From assembly GCF_000426445.1 (NCBI RefSeq), contig NZ_AUFJ01000014.1, positions 159,380 through 223,379 on the forward strand: 64,000 bases of DNA, written 5' to 3'. Below, piece by piece: positions 51,607-59,551 of the stretch. This stretch comes from Brevibacterium album DSM 18261 (GTDB taxonomy: Bacteria > Actinomycetota > Actinomycetes > Actinomycetales > Brevibacteriaceae). Position 1 is the stretch's first letter; each line of letters opens with the position of its first letter. The notes below the pieces were generated by a model, which saw only the letters and a list, made by a program, of their open reading frames with translations, made no database searches and was not told the origin of the DNA. The position numbers and the translations under genes were made by a program.

Positions 51607-52643
51607 GGGGTGTCCTGATCATGGTCGGCGAGGAACGAGGAGATCATGGGGAAGAGGTTGTCGTGGTGCTCGATATGGACGGCGTGGGAGGCGTCGGGTT
51701 CGATCCGAACCTGCGCATTGGGCATGGTGGACGCGGTCTCAGCGGCGTCTTGTGGGTCATGGGCCACGCTTCCTCCGGCGAGCACCGCGAGGGTCGGCGT
51801 CTCGATCCCGGCGAGTGTTTCGGCGGGGAGCTGTTCGGGGACGGGGAGCGTGGTCGCGTAGTGCCGCCGACCATGGTCGAGCAGACCCGCGAGGGGGCTG
51901 TTCCTGGCCGCGTCCGTGCCCCCGGAGATCCAACTGGTGTACCAGCGCGCGAAGGAGTCGGGCATCAGGGGAAAGCTGGCGACAAACCCGCCCACCAGGA
52001 ACCGCTTGTTCACGGGCGCGAACACATAGGCCGGGTCGAGCAGGGTGAGGCTGGCGACGTGCTCGGGGCGCTGGGCGGCGTACGTGGCGGCCGTCAGCCC
52101 ACCGAAGGAGAACCCCGCCACGTGGGCACGGTCGATATCGAGTCCGGTGATCACCTCGTGCAACCACTGAGCCTGATCGTCGGCCGAGGCGATCGGCTCG
52201 ACCTGCTCGGACATGCCGGCCATGCCCAGGGTATCGATAGCGATCACCGGGCGCTCGGCAGCCAGGTCGGCGATGCTCGCGTACCAGGTCACGGCGGGCC
52301 CACCGTAACCGGGAAGCAGCACCACCGGCACACGATCACTCGATCCTGAAGGAGATGCCGGCCCGGCGAACACGTAGACGCGCACCGTGCCGAAGTCGGT
52401 CTGGATGTCCTGCTGGGAGTCCGGCTCGGGCATCAGCGTCATGGCCTGTTCGTACAGGCGCTCGTACTCCTGCCGCGCCTCGTCGCTGCGCCAGTGACCG
52501 ACCGGTGAGTCGCTGCTCAGGAGTGCGATGTTCACCGCGGTGAACCCCACGCCGAACAGCGCCAGCGCGCTCACCCCGATCACGACGTTGCGAGTCACCC
52601 GACGCAAGCCTCGCCTGCCGGGAACCGACTTGCTGCCACCCAT
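51603..52643 (-). CDS. Membrane-anchored alpha/beta hydrolase
   Basis: 346-aa hydrolase. An N-terminal helix (VVIGVSALALFGVGFTAVNIA, about 16-36) anchors or exports it. The fold has VVLLPGYGGPAVTW (oxyanion region), nucleophile elbow GFSFGGLTA with catalytic Ser, and a C-terminal DASHAVHIEH that supplies the catalytic His. The ATG at 52643 is chosen for GGAGG 5 nt upstream; the frame extends upstream. Divergent from a TetR gene with two operator-like palindromes between them. Substrate unknown. Confidence 0.85.
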   Translation of the reverse strand: MGGSKSVPGRRGLRRVTRNVVIGVSALALFGVGFTAVNIALLSSDSPVGHWRSDEARQEYERLYEQAMTLMPEPDSQQDIQTDFGTVRVYVFAGPASPSGSSDRVPVVLLPGYGGPAVTWYASIADLAAERPVIAIDTLGMAGMSEQVEPIASADDQAQWLHEVITGLDIDRAHVAGFSFGGLTAATYAAQRPEHVASLTLLDPAYVFAPVNKRFLVGGFVASFPLMPDSFARWYTSWISGGTDAARNSPLAGLLDHGRRHYATTLPVPEQLPAETLAGIETPTLAVLAGGSVAHDPQDAAETASTMPNAQVRIEPDASHAVHIEHHDNLFPMISSFLADHDQDTP

Positions 52644-52663
52644 GCCTACCTCCACCATCTTTT

Positions 52664-52720
52664 CCAATGCGATCGCACCGTAACACAGTTCGGCACTGGA
52701 GAGCAATGCGAGTGCATTGA
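52664..52720. promoter_or_regulatory. Two TetR operators between hydrolase and TetR genes
   Basis: CAATGCGATCGCACCG (52665-52680) and CAATGCGAGTGCATTG (52704-52719) share CAATGCGA-N2-GCA-N2-G. The second is an exact inverted repeat (CAATGC-N4-GCATTG). They start 39 bp apart and cover the divergent promoter region; a TACGCT -10-like box for tetR lies at 52721-52726. Confidence 0.65.
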
Positions 52721-52732
52721 TACGCTGGGGGT

Positions 52733-53311
52733 ATGCCTAGACATGTGGACCACGACGAACGCCGCGAAGAGATCGTGTTAGGGGTGATCGCGGTGATGGC
52801 TGAGCAGGGCTTCGCGGCCGTGAGCTTGCGGAGCGTGGCCCAAGCCGCCGGAGTCTCGATGGGGCGGGTGCAGCACTACTTCAGCAGCAAGGTCGAGCTG
52901 ATCCAGAACGCCTGCAAGCTGTTCATCCAACGCGCGACGGCGCAGCACGTCGAGTCGGGGAACCTGCCCCGTCAGGAACGGCTCGAGGCTCTCCTCACGA
53001 TGGGGATCCCCGGCTCCGCCGACGAGCGGATCGGCACCGCGGTCTGGTACGAGTTCGTCACCGCCGGAACGAAGGACGACACGATCGCCGACCTGGTCGC
53101 CGCCGCCTGGCGCGACCGCCACGACAACATCGTCGCCCTGCTCGATATCGACGACGACCGCCGCTCGCTCACGGCAGCCGAGATGGCCAAACTGCTCGCG
53201 GCGACCTCTGACGGACTGGCCATCGCCGCGATGCTCGGACGCATCAGCGGCGAGGATGCGCGTTCCCTGGTCGCGAAACAGATCAACGCGTTGGAAGCCG
53301 AAACTGCATGA
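52733..53311 (+). CDS. TetR family regulator
   Basis: 192-aa TetR repressor with HTH at about 28-50 (VSLRSVAQAAGVSMGRVQHYF) and a C-terminal BetI-like ligand domain. Divergent from the alpha/beta hydrolase operon, with two CAATGCGA-type palindromes between, so it probably represses both. A -10-like box ends 6 nt before the ATG and no Shine-Dalgarno is present. Ligand unknown. Confidence 0.88.
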   Translation: MPRHVDHDERREEIVLGVIAVMAEQGFAAVSLRSVAQAAGVSMGRVQHYFSSKVELIQNACKLFIQRATAQHVESGNLPRQERLEALLTMGIPGSADERIGTAVWYEFVTAGTKDDTIADLVAAAWRDRHDNIVALLDIDDDRRSLTAAEMAKLLAATSDGLAIAAMLGRISGEDARSLVAKQINALEAETA

Positions 53312-53340
53312 TCCCGTAGCCGATAGCGTCCGCGGCTCCG

Positions 53341-53451
53341 TTGGCGCGGCTGCTTGAGCTGCCCGCCGTCGCCCACCTGCCCCACCTGGAAGCTGATCCG
53401 CGGCTCCTGGCTGATATCGAGACGTTCGTGACGGCGAGAACCGCGCTCTGA
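53341..53451 (+). pseudogene. Remnant resembling an alpha/beta hydrolase C-terminus
   Basis: 36 codons (LARLLELPAVAHLPHLEA, then DPRLLADIETFVTARTAL and TGA) look like the last helix region of an alpha/beta hydrolase, with His-Leu-Glu at the place of the catalytic His. There is no start codon or upstream domain, so it is a fragment at best. Confidence 0.3.
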
Positions 53452-53504
53452 GCGACCGAAGCCCTCTGTTGAATCGCGCCCGCATAAGTAGCGTCGGCCG
53501 CGGG

Positions 53505-54305
53505 TCAGGGCAGCATGTCCGTGAGCCGCTTGGAGACGACGCGCGTGACGAGTCCGGGCGCTACGCGGCTGGCCACGCTGAGGAACCGGGCGTCGCGGCC
53601 GATGAGCACCAGAGGCCGTCGGGCCTCGATGCCGTCCAAAGCGATCCGCGCGGCGTCCTGGGCGGTGATCGCCGTGGAACGGCTGCTGTCGGACTCGAAC
53701 CGCGAGCCCATGTCGACGCCGGAGTTGGCCGCGATGTCGGTGGCCACCGACCCCGGGAGTACGACCGACACGCGCACCCCTGTCTCCGCGAGCTCGGTGG
53801 CGAGCCCTTCCATGAGCAGCTTGACCGCGGCCTTCGTTGCGCCGTAGACGCTCTGACCGGCCAGCGGCAGGAAGGACGCCGCGCTGGACACGGCGGCGAA
53901 GCGGGCCTCGGGCCTCGTCACGAGGTGGGGCAGGAACGCGCTGGCCATGTGGATCGTCCCGAACAGGTTGACGGCGACGACCTTGTCGATCGCGGCGTCG
54001 TCGAGGTCGAGGAATCGCGCGAACGGCTGGATGACACCGGCGTTGTGGATGACCCCGTCGATCGAGCCGTGCTCGGCGAGCACCTGATCCGCTGCCCCGA
54101 GGACGCCGCTCCGATCACTCACGTCGACGAGGTGGCTGGACAGGCGGCCTCCGGCCCCGGCGAGGCCGACCGTCTCGTCGAGGCCCTCCTGGCGGACGTC
54201 GAGGATGGCGACCCGCGCACCGCGCGCCAGTAGACCGAGGGTCATGTGGCGGCCGATACCGCCCCCTCCGCCCGTGACGACGATCGTGTGGCCCTGGAAC
54301 GTCAT
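53505..54305 (-). CDS. Short-chain dehydrogenase/reductase
   Basis: 266-aa classical SDR. Cofactor motif GGGGGIGRH near 12-20, NAG at the family position (IHNAGV near 90), catalytic Ser in VSSAASF near 142 and YGATK near 156-160 with Tyr and Lys. An Asp at the end of beta-2 (AILDVRQ) favours NAD(H). The ATG overlaps the upstream membrane protein stop by 4 bp. Substrate unknown; presumably part of the TetR-controlled operon with the membrane protein. Confidence 0.9.
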   Translation of the reverse strand: MTFQGHTIVVTGGGGGIGRHMTLGLLARGARVAILDVRQEGLDETVGLAGAGGRLSSHLVDVSDRSGVLGAADQVLAEHGSIDGVIHNAGVIQPFARFLDLDDAAIDKVVAVNLFGTIHMASAFLPHLVTRPEARFAAVSSAASFLPLAGQSVYGATKAAVKLLMEGLATELAETGVRVSVVLPGSVATDIAANSGVDMGSRFESDSSRSTAITAQDAARIALDGIEARRPLVLIGRDARFLSVASRVAPGLVTRVVSKRLTDMLP

Positions 54306-55399
54306 CGACCGCGGCCTTCCGCGCTACCGGTGTGGGCGAGCCTTCGGCGGGTCGACGTTTCCTCACCTGCGTCCTGGTCTCCGTCCTCGAGCGTCGGCTC
54401 CTCGGGAGCGGGCTCGTTCCCTCCGCGCTTGCGCAGCGCCGCGCCGACGATCAGCGCGGCGCCCATGAAGATCCAGATCGCCAGCGTGGTCCAGGATCCG
54501 CCCGCGCCTTCCCCGTCGAAGTAGGCCTCGGAACGCAGCAGGTGCCCGGCGGCTCCGATCGGCATGCCCTGGCCGATCGCGCCCCAGGGCTCGGGCAACC
54601 ACCACCACCCGGTCGTCAACCCTGAAAGCGGGTTGGCGATGAAGATCGTGAGGATCGCGCCGATGCCGATGGCCCGGATGCCGATGAACGCGCCGAGGCC
54701 CGCGACGAAGAACGAGGTGGCTGCTATGCCGGCGGCGATGACAAGGGAGGCGACGAGGTAGTCGGTGTCGAAGGAGTCGTAGCCGTACTGCAGAATCGCC
54801 GCGACCACGAGTCCTGCCACGGCACTGATCAGAGTCAGTCCGGCCAAGGACTGCGCCGTCCTTCCGCGCAGCAGCACGATCACCAGTGCGGCGGAGGCCA
54901 TGCCTCCGAAGGCTAGCGGTAGGCCGAGCATGGCCAGGCCGGTACCGCCCGGATCGTCCTCAGTCAGCGGCGCGAGTTCGACCACCTTCGCACTCTGGCC
55001 CTGCGCCTGCATTCCCGCCGAGATCGTGCCCAGCAGCTCGGCATAGGGGGCCCCATTGCCTGAAGCAGTGTAGTAGGTCGCGTCCCCCGGGCCCTCGACG
55101 ACGATCCCGCCGATAGCTTCCCGGTTCTCGACCGCCTCGCGCACACCTGCGGCGTCGAGGTGCCGCTCGAACGCGAACCCCTCGGGCGACTCGGAGCGGA
55201 GCGCTTGCTCCAATGCGACGACCTCGGCGGCAGGTCCCGCCACGGCCAGAGGCAGGTCCTTCGGTCCCGAATTGATGCTGGGGGCGAGGAAGGCGAAGAG
55301 CATGAGTGCGATGACGACCGGCAGCCCCAGCGTCAGCGCGATCGTGGTGAGCCAGGCCCTACCGGTCTGCTTCTCGTCTGTGGGCGTCGTGTCCTTCAT
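54302..55399 (-). CDS. ABC-2/DUF3533-like membrane protein
   Basis: 365-aa protein. An N-terminal helix (LGLPVVIALMLFAFLAPSIN) is followed by an extracytoplasmic domain of about 120 residues and then five to six helices with a GWWWLPEPWGAIGQGMPIGAAG loop and GHLLRSEAYFDG. This architecture (one helix, large external loop, helical C-terminus) matches YhgE/DUF3533-type exporters related to ABC-2 permeases, but no ATPase is encoded nearby. The C-terminus is acidic. Divergent from a TetR gene with shared operators; coupled to the SDR. Confidence 0.7.
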   Translation of the reverse strand: MKDTTPTDEKQTGRAWLTTIALTLGLPVVIALMLFAFLAPSINSGPKDLPLAVAGPAAEVVALEQALRSESPEGFAFERHLDAAGVREAVENREAIGGIVVEGPGDATYYTASGNGAPYAELLGTISAGMQAQGQSAKVVELAPLTEDDPGGTGLAMLGLPLAFGGMASAALVIVLLRGRTAQSLAGLTLISAVAGLVVAAILQYGYDSFDTDYLVASLVIAAGIAATSFFVAGLGAFIGIRAIGIGAILTIFIANPLSGLTTGWWWLPEPWGAIGQGMPIGAAGHLLRSEAYFDGEGAGGSWTTLAIWIFMGAALIVGAALRKRGGNEPAPEEPTLEDGDQDAGEETSTRRRLAHTGSAEGRGR

Positions 55400-55417
55400 G
55401 GCTTCCTCTCCTCAGAA

Positions 55418-55461
55418 GTGGAGCACTGTGATCCATTTGTAAGTGGAGTATAGTGTTCCAC
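55418..55461. promoter_or_regulatory. Two TetR operators in the divergent promoter
   Basis: GTGGA-N9-TCCA(T/C) occurs twice, at 55418-55436 and 55443-55461. The second is a true inverted repeat (GTGGA/TCCAC) and contains a TATAGT -10 for the tetR gene (55450-55455). Confidence 0.65.
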
Positions 55462-55499
55462 ATGGAGGTCGGTAAGCACCATCGGGGAAAGGCGGGAAC

Positions 55500-56075
55500 A
55501 TGAGGGCGGATGCGAGGGCCAATCGCGACGACATCGTCGAGGCAGCGCTTGAGATGTTCCGGGCCCGGGGCGACTTCGAGGTGTCGATGCGGTCGATCGC
55601 TGCGCACGCCGGTGTCGGTGTGGCGACCCTGCACCGCCGATTTCCGGATCGCGAGTCTCTGATCACGACCGTCGTCGACCGCCTCCACCGTGAGAACCTC
55701 GCCATCGTCGAAGAGCATCTCGCACAGTGGGACGCCGATCCCGAGGTGACATGGCGGAGCGTCATCCACCGACTCGTCGCGACCGGCATCGCGCCGCTGG
55801 CGACGAGCGGATCGGAGTTCGCCTTGGCCGAGGGGTGCATGGAGGATTTCTTGCAGCAGATGCGCGAACGGGATCTGGGCCCCATCGAGCAGCTCCTGGA
55901 GAAGGCCGCGCGCCACGGTCTCGCGCCCGCCGACCTCGACCCCTACCGCTTCATCGCGGGGATCGTCGTCCTCTCCCGGCCTCTCCCCGAGCTGACGGTC
56001 GCACTCCTGCCCGACCAGGGCGCATGGATGGTCGATGTCTACATCGCCGGCCTGAAGGCGCTCCGAGTCGGGTGA
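55500..56075 (+). CDS. TetR family regulator
   Basis: 191-aa TetR repressor with HTH at about 28-50 (VSMRSIAAHAGVGVATLHRRF) and a C-terminal ligand domain. It faces the membrane protein/SDR operon across two GTGGA-N9-TCCA palindromes, so it likely represses both directions. The ATG at 55500 has a purine-rich GGCGGGAA upstream. Confidence 0.88.
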   Translation: MRADARANRDDIVEAALEMFRARGDFEVSMRSIAAHAGVGVATLHRRFPDRESLITTVVDRLHRENLAIVEEHLAQWDADPEVTWRSVIHRLVATGIAPLATSGSEFALAEGCMEDFLQQMRERDLGPIEQLLEKAARHGLAPADLDPYRFIAGIVVLSRPLPELTVALLPDQGAWMVDVYIAGLKALRVG

Positions 56076-56152
56076 AGCCGCGTGGCGGGCTGCCGCCCCG
56101 CGGAATGGTCTGTCGGGCAGTCGATCCGCAGGGCGGAGTCCGTTGCAGGTGT

Positions 56153-56750
56153 CTACTTCACGGCGGTCTGGGCGGCGGATTCTCTGGCGTCGGCGAGTCT
56201 GGCTCCGGACTGGCGTCGCGAGACCCTGCGCAGCAGTGGTGGCACGATGAGCACGCCGACGACGACCGTCCAGGCACCGAGCACGGCGAACGACTCCCAC
56301 AAGCGCCAGGACTCGGTGACCTCGACGGACGAGAACTCGTAGGGGAGGAGGGTTGACCGCATGAGGTGGCCGATCCAGTAAATAGGGGAAGGTCTGCGCG
56401 AGGACCTGCACCCCGCCCTAGAGCTGCTGGAAGGGGAGCTGCAGTCCGGAGACGGCCGTCAGCGCGATCACGGGAGTGATGCCCAGCATCGTCACCTTCT
56501 GCGGGGTGTGGACGATCGAGCCGGTGGCGATCCCGATGGGCAGGGTGGTGCGCATGCGCAGGATGATGCCGCCGACAGCAGCAGCCAGTCCCGGCCTGAC
56601 GCGGGCATGGCGTCGCTGAACAGCAGTGCGCTGGGAACGAGGATCATGGCTAGCATCGCGATCACCATCGCCAGGTCTACGACGGGCGTATCGCCGAGCT
56701 GACCAGCACCCGTGACGCCCTCCGAGGCCTGATCGACGCATCGAGCCATT
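56153..56750 (-). pseudogene. Degraded ABC-2 type permease
   Basis: Minus-strand pieces of an ABC-2 permease in more than one frame. ESWRLWESFAVLGAWTVVVG with a basic tail (56153-56362) is the typical C-terminus. Upstream pieces LRMRTTLPIGIATGSIVHTP and VIALTAVSGLQLPFQQL (56418-56570) and LAMVIAMLAMILVPSALLFSDA (near 56610-56690) belong to the preceding helices. A stop codon at 56418 and frame changes separate them. No matching ATPase is nearby. On the plus strand 56665-56748 also reads like a MerR-type C-terminus, which I could not confirm. Confidence 0.6.
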
Positions 56751-56835
56751 GAAGGCCCGCGAATCTCTGCTGCCGCTGACCGTCTGCTCGTGATGTCTAG
56801 AGGTACTGACCGGGCACGTTGATTGGGACCGGTAG

Positions 56836-57801
56836 TCAGGATCGATAGCGGGTCGTTAATGCTTCGGCGCGCGCGTACATCGCATCGCGGACGGATTCTG
56901 GCGCTAGTACTTCGGCGTCCGTATCAAGCCGCCACACCGCCCACACCGCATGGCGCAGGTCTTCGAAGGTCACATCCAGGCGGACCCAATCGTCCGGCTC
57001 CGGTTCCTCGGCTCGGACAGCTCGAGCATTCTCCAGCAGTTCCTCACGACGTGACCTCTTGATGCGGACCACGACGGGGAGGTGGCTCTCGGAGAGGAAC
57101 TGTGCGGTGCGCTCGGCCCAGATGCGGTCGAGATCGACCTGCGCGGGGCGTTGCGCCGGTTCGGGGAGCGCTTCGGCGCTGGTCATCCGGGATAGGCGGT
57201 AAGTCCGATCGTCTCCGGACCTCGTCGCCAGCAGGTAGGTGTGCCCGCGGACGGTGACCAGTCCGATCGGATCGACAGTTCGAGGACTTGGTGCCTGTCC
57301 GGGTGCCGCGTAGTTGAATCGCAGCCGGCGGCCTGTGAGCACCGCGGCTCGGACCTCGCTGATGACGCCGTCGGCCAGGTCTTCGGTGGGGGCACGGCGA
57401 GAGAGTAGGTCGGTCTCCGGCTCCACGAGGAACCGTTTGGCCGCATCGCCGAGACTCGTCTGGTGCCCCTCGGGCAGCGCGTCGACGACCTTGCGCATCG
57501 CCGAGGCCAGCGGTGCGCTGAGGCCGAAGACCTTCTCGCCGCGGTCCGATCCGGCGGTGAGCAGCGCGAGCGCCTCGTCATGGTTCAGCCCGGTCAGTTC
57601 GGTGCGGAAGCCGGGAAGGAGCGAGTAGCCGCCGTGGCGGCCCCGGTCGGCGTAGACGGGGACGCCCGCGGTCGAGAGCGCGTCGATGTCGCGCAGCACG
57701 GTGCGCGTGGAAACTTCGAGCTCACCGGCCAGCTGGTCGGCGGTCATTCGGCCTCGCTGACGCAGAAGCAGCACCAGCGAGACCAGTCGGTCTGCTCGCA
57801 T
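56836..57801 (-). CDS. WYL-domain transcriptional regulator
   Basis: 321-aa regulator. N-terminal HTH_11 winged helix (MTADQLAGELEVSTRTVLRD near 19-38) and GVPVYADRGRHGGYSLLPG wing, followed by a WYL domain (about 140-220: LRFNYAAPGQ, RTVDPIGLVTVRGHTYLLA) and a C-terminal WCX extension. The ATG at 57801 fits family N-termini; the longer frame is antisense to ridA. Divergent from ridA with a palindrome between, so it probably controls ridA and itself. Confidence 0.9.
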   Translation of the reverse strand: MRADRLVSLVLLLRQRGRMTADQLAGELEVSTRTVLRDIDALSTAGVPVYADRGRHGGYSLLPGFRTELTGLNHDEALALLTAGSDRGEKVFGLSAPLASAMRKVVDALPEGHQTSLGDAAKRFLVEPETDLLSRRAPTEDLADGVISEVRAAVLTGRRLRFNYAAPGQAPSPRTVDPIGLVTVRGHTYLLATRSGDDRTYRLSRMTSAEALPEPAQRPAQVDLDRIWAERTAQFLSESHLPVVVRIKRSRREELLENARAVRAEEPEPDDWVRLDVTFEDLRHAVWAVWRLDTDAEVLAPESVRDAMYARAEALTTRYRS

Positions 57802-57819
57802 GCGTCCATCATTATCAGA

Positions 57820-57844
57820 AATCACGCCACAAGGTGTCGTGATT
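57820..57844. promoter_or_regulatory. WYL-regulator operator candidate
   Basis: Inverted repeat AATCACGCCAC-AAG-GTGTCGTGATT, 11-bp arms with one mismatch. It is 18 bp upstream of the regulator start and 82 bp upstream of ridA. Confidence 0.65.
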
Positions 57845-57925
57845 CGTAGTGAGGCTGGTAGTGCAGCGTCGAGGACGGCGGCCAGAGGGCGGCCGGGTGC
57901 TGCGGAACGAACGAACGGAGCAGCA

Positions 57926-58321
57926 ATGGAACGCACGGCAGTGAACCCGGTGACCTGGTCGCAGGAGATGGGCTTCAACCAAGGCGAGGTCGTCTCGGGC
58001 GAGGCGCGGACCCTGTACATCTCGGGACAGACAGCGATGAGCAAAGATGGTCGGCCCGAGCACGACGGGGACGTCGAGGCCCAGCTCGCGCTGGCCGTGG
58101 CGAACCTCGAGGCCGTGCTCGCCGAGGCCGGCATGTCGCTGGCGAACCTGGTCCGCCTCAACGTATACACCACCGACGTGGACGAGCTGTTCCCGCACTA
58201 CGGCGTGCTCGCCGGGAAGCTCGGGGTGGCAGGGGTCGCCCCGACCACCACGATGCTCGGCGTCACCCGTCTGGCGATCCCCGGCCAGATGGTCGAGCTC
58301 GAAGGCACCGCTGTCGCGTAA
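57926..58321 (+). CDS. ridA: RidA family protein
   Basis: 131-aa RidA/YjgF/UK114-type protein that typically hydrolyses reactive enamines/imines. LYISGQTAMSKDGRPEHDGD near 34-53 and NLVRLNVYTTDVDELF near 77-92 are family motifs; the Arg that contacts substrate carboxylate is usually in the RxxxYV segment near 104, which here reads APTTTMLGVTRLAIPG, so it may belong to a subgroup with different chemistry. CGGAG precedes the ATG at 57926. Regulated by the divergent WYL protein, inferred from context. Confidence 0.85.
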   Translation: MERTAVNPVTWSQEMGFNQGEVVSGEARTLYISGQTAMSKDGRPEHDGDVEAQLALAVANLEAVLAEAGMSLANLVRLNVYTTDVDELFPHYGVLAGKLGVAGVAPTTTMLGVTRLAIPGQMVELEGTAVA

Positions 58322-58344
58322 CGCTTCCCCCTTTCGCAACTCAT

Positions 58345-58383
58345 GTCTGACGGCCAGCGGGGTAGCCCTGCTGGCCGTCAGAC
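58345..58383. terminator. ridA terminator
   Basis: Perfect 14-bp stem (GTCTGACGGCCAGC pairs with GCTGGCCGTCAGAC), 11-nt loop, 23 bp after the ridA stop. Confidence 0.8.
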
Positions 58384-58412
58384 GGTCCTAAGGAGTCCCA
58401 TGCCCCACGCAA

Positions 58413-58586
58413 GTGACCCTCGTAGTCCTCGCCGGTCGGGTCGCGACCGCGTGGGGTCCCGACACTCTGGAGGTGGAGCCCGGCAGCGCGAGGCACAGGA
58501 TCTTCGAGGCGCACTCGCTCATGGCCCACGACGTCATCGTCGATGACCGCAATGAGCAGCACGACGGAATGAAGAAGGCGTTGTGA
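58413..58586 (+). other. Possible gene fragment, plus strand
   Basis: 57-codon open frame starting GTG, ending AHDVIVDDRNEQHDGMKKAL and TGA. The composition looks coding, but there is no recognised domain, and it overlaps the fragment on the opposite strand. Probably a remnant. Confidence 0.25.
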
Positions 58587-58764
58587 GTGATCTGGGATAC
58601 GACCTCGGTTCGAGGCTGACCAGGTCGGTGAACTTGATCCTTCCCCCTTCGAGCGCCCGCTCGTACCCCTTGTAGGTGCCCGCCACCGAGTGGTCGAGCA
58701 GCGTCGTGAACACGACTTCGTCGATCGGGACGGAGGCGTGACCCAGGTGCACCTCAATGGACAT
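58534..58764 (-). pseudogene. 5' fragment of an unidentified gene
   Basis: The first 50 residues (IEVHLGHASVPIDEVVFTTL, then LDHSVAGTYKGYERALEGG and IKFTDLVSL) look like a genuine conserved N-terminus, possibly of an ImmA/IrrE-type protein, which I could not verify. After FTDLVSL the sequence becomes Arg/Ser-rich with no similarity, suggesting truncation or a frameshift near 58,610. It starts 21 bp after the resolvase stop on the same strand. Confidence 0.35.
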
Positions 58765-58785
58765 GGCCGACCGCGCCGGTGGTGC

Positions 58786-59357
58786 TCACGACGACGCCCC
58801 TGCCTTCTCCTCGGCCAGCACGCCGTGGACGGTGCGACCGAGACGCCGAGGACGCGCGCGATGACCCGGATCGACTCGCCCTTCTCGCTGCGGGCGAGGA
58901 TGATCGCGCGCTTGTCGTCGTCGATCACCCGGGGCCGACCGCCGACACGGCCGCGCCTCCGGGCCGCCTCGAGGCCGTTCTTCGTCTTCCGGGAGATGTC
59001 GCGGCGTCGGTCCTCGGCCAGTGCCAGCGCCATGTCGAGGACGAAGCTGCGCTCGATGTGCTCTCCGGCTGCGATGCCCTCCAGCACCTTTACCGCGTAG
59101 CCGTGCTCGAACAAGTCGTTGAGGACGATGAGACCCTCGAGGAGATTGCGGCCGAGGCGGTCGACCTCCTGGACGGCGAGCAGATCGCCGGTACGCATGA
59201 AGTTGAGCGCGGCCCTGAGCCCAGGCCGATGGTCGACGGCGAGCTTGCCGCTCACCTTCTCCTCGAACACGCGCTCGCAGATCGGGTCGAGAGCGTCGTG
59301 CTGCCTCTGCGTTTCCTGCTTCGCGGTGCTCACCCGCACCAGCCCGACCAGCGCCAC
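58786..59357 (-). pseudogene. Resolvase/invertase gene with 3' frameshift
   Basis: Serine resolvase with intact N-terminus (MALVGLVRVSTAKQETQ; nucleophile S10), EVDRLGRNLLEGL and the basic E-helix. The C-terminal HTH begins IRVIARVLGVSV but then shifts frame near 58,838: restoring one missing G would give GTVHGVLAEEKAGASS and the stop at 58786. As read, translation runs on to 58341 with unrelated residues. The HTH recognition helix is lost, so DNA binding is probably impaired unless this is a sequencing error. Close homologue of the truncated copy at 40276-40808, same orientation. Confidence 0.75.
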
Positions 59358-59539
59358 GACCCCTCCTCGAGTTCAGCAAACGTGTTCATCTTCTGACTAC
59401 GAGGATGCCAGTTCTTGAACGGGTTTCTGAACGATGTTCGACTCGGGCAGCGTCCTTCGGGCGAGGCTTCCGAGCGTTCAGTCAGACGACCGTTTTCTGA
59501 ACGCGGGCCGACCGCGTTTTCACCTCCAGAGCCGCGCGG

Positions 59540-59545
59540 GATAAT
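59540..59545 (+). promoter_or_regulatory. -10 box of the 280-aa gene
   Basis: GATAAT ends 6 nt before the ATG at 59552; leaderless arrangement. Confidence 0.55.
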
Positions 59546-59551
59546 CGAGGC

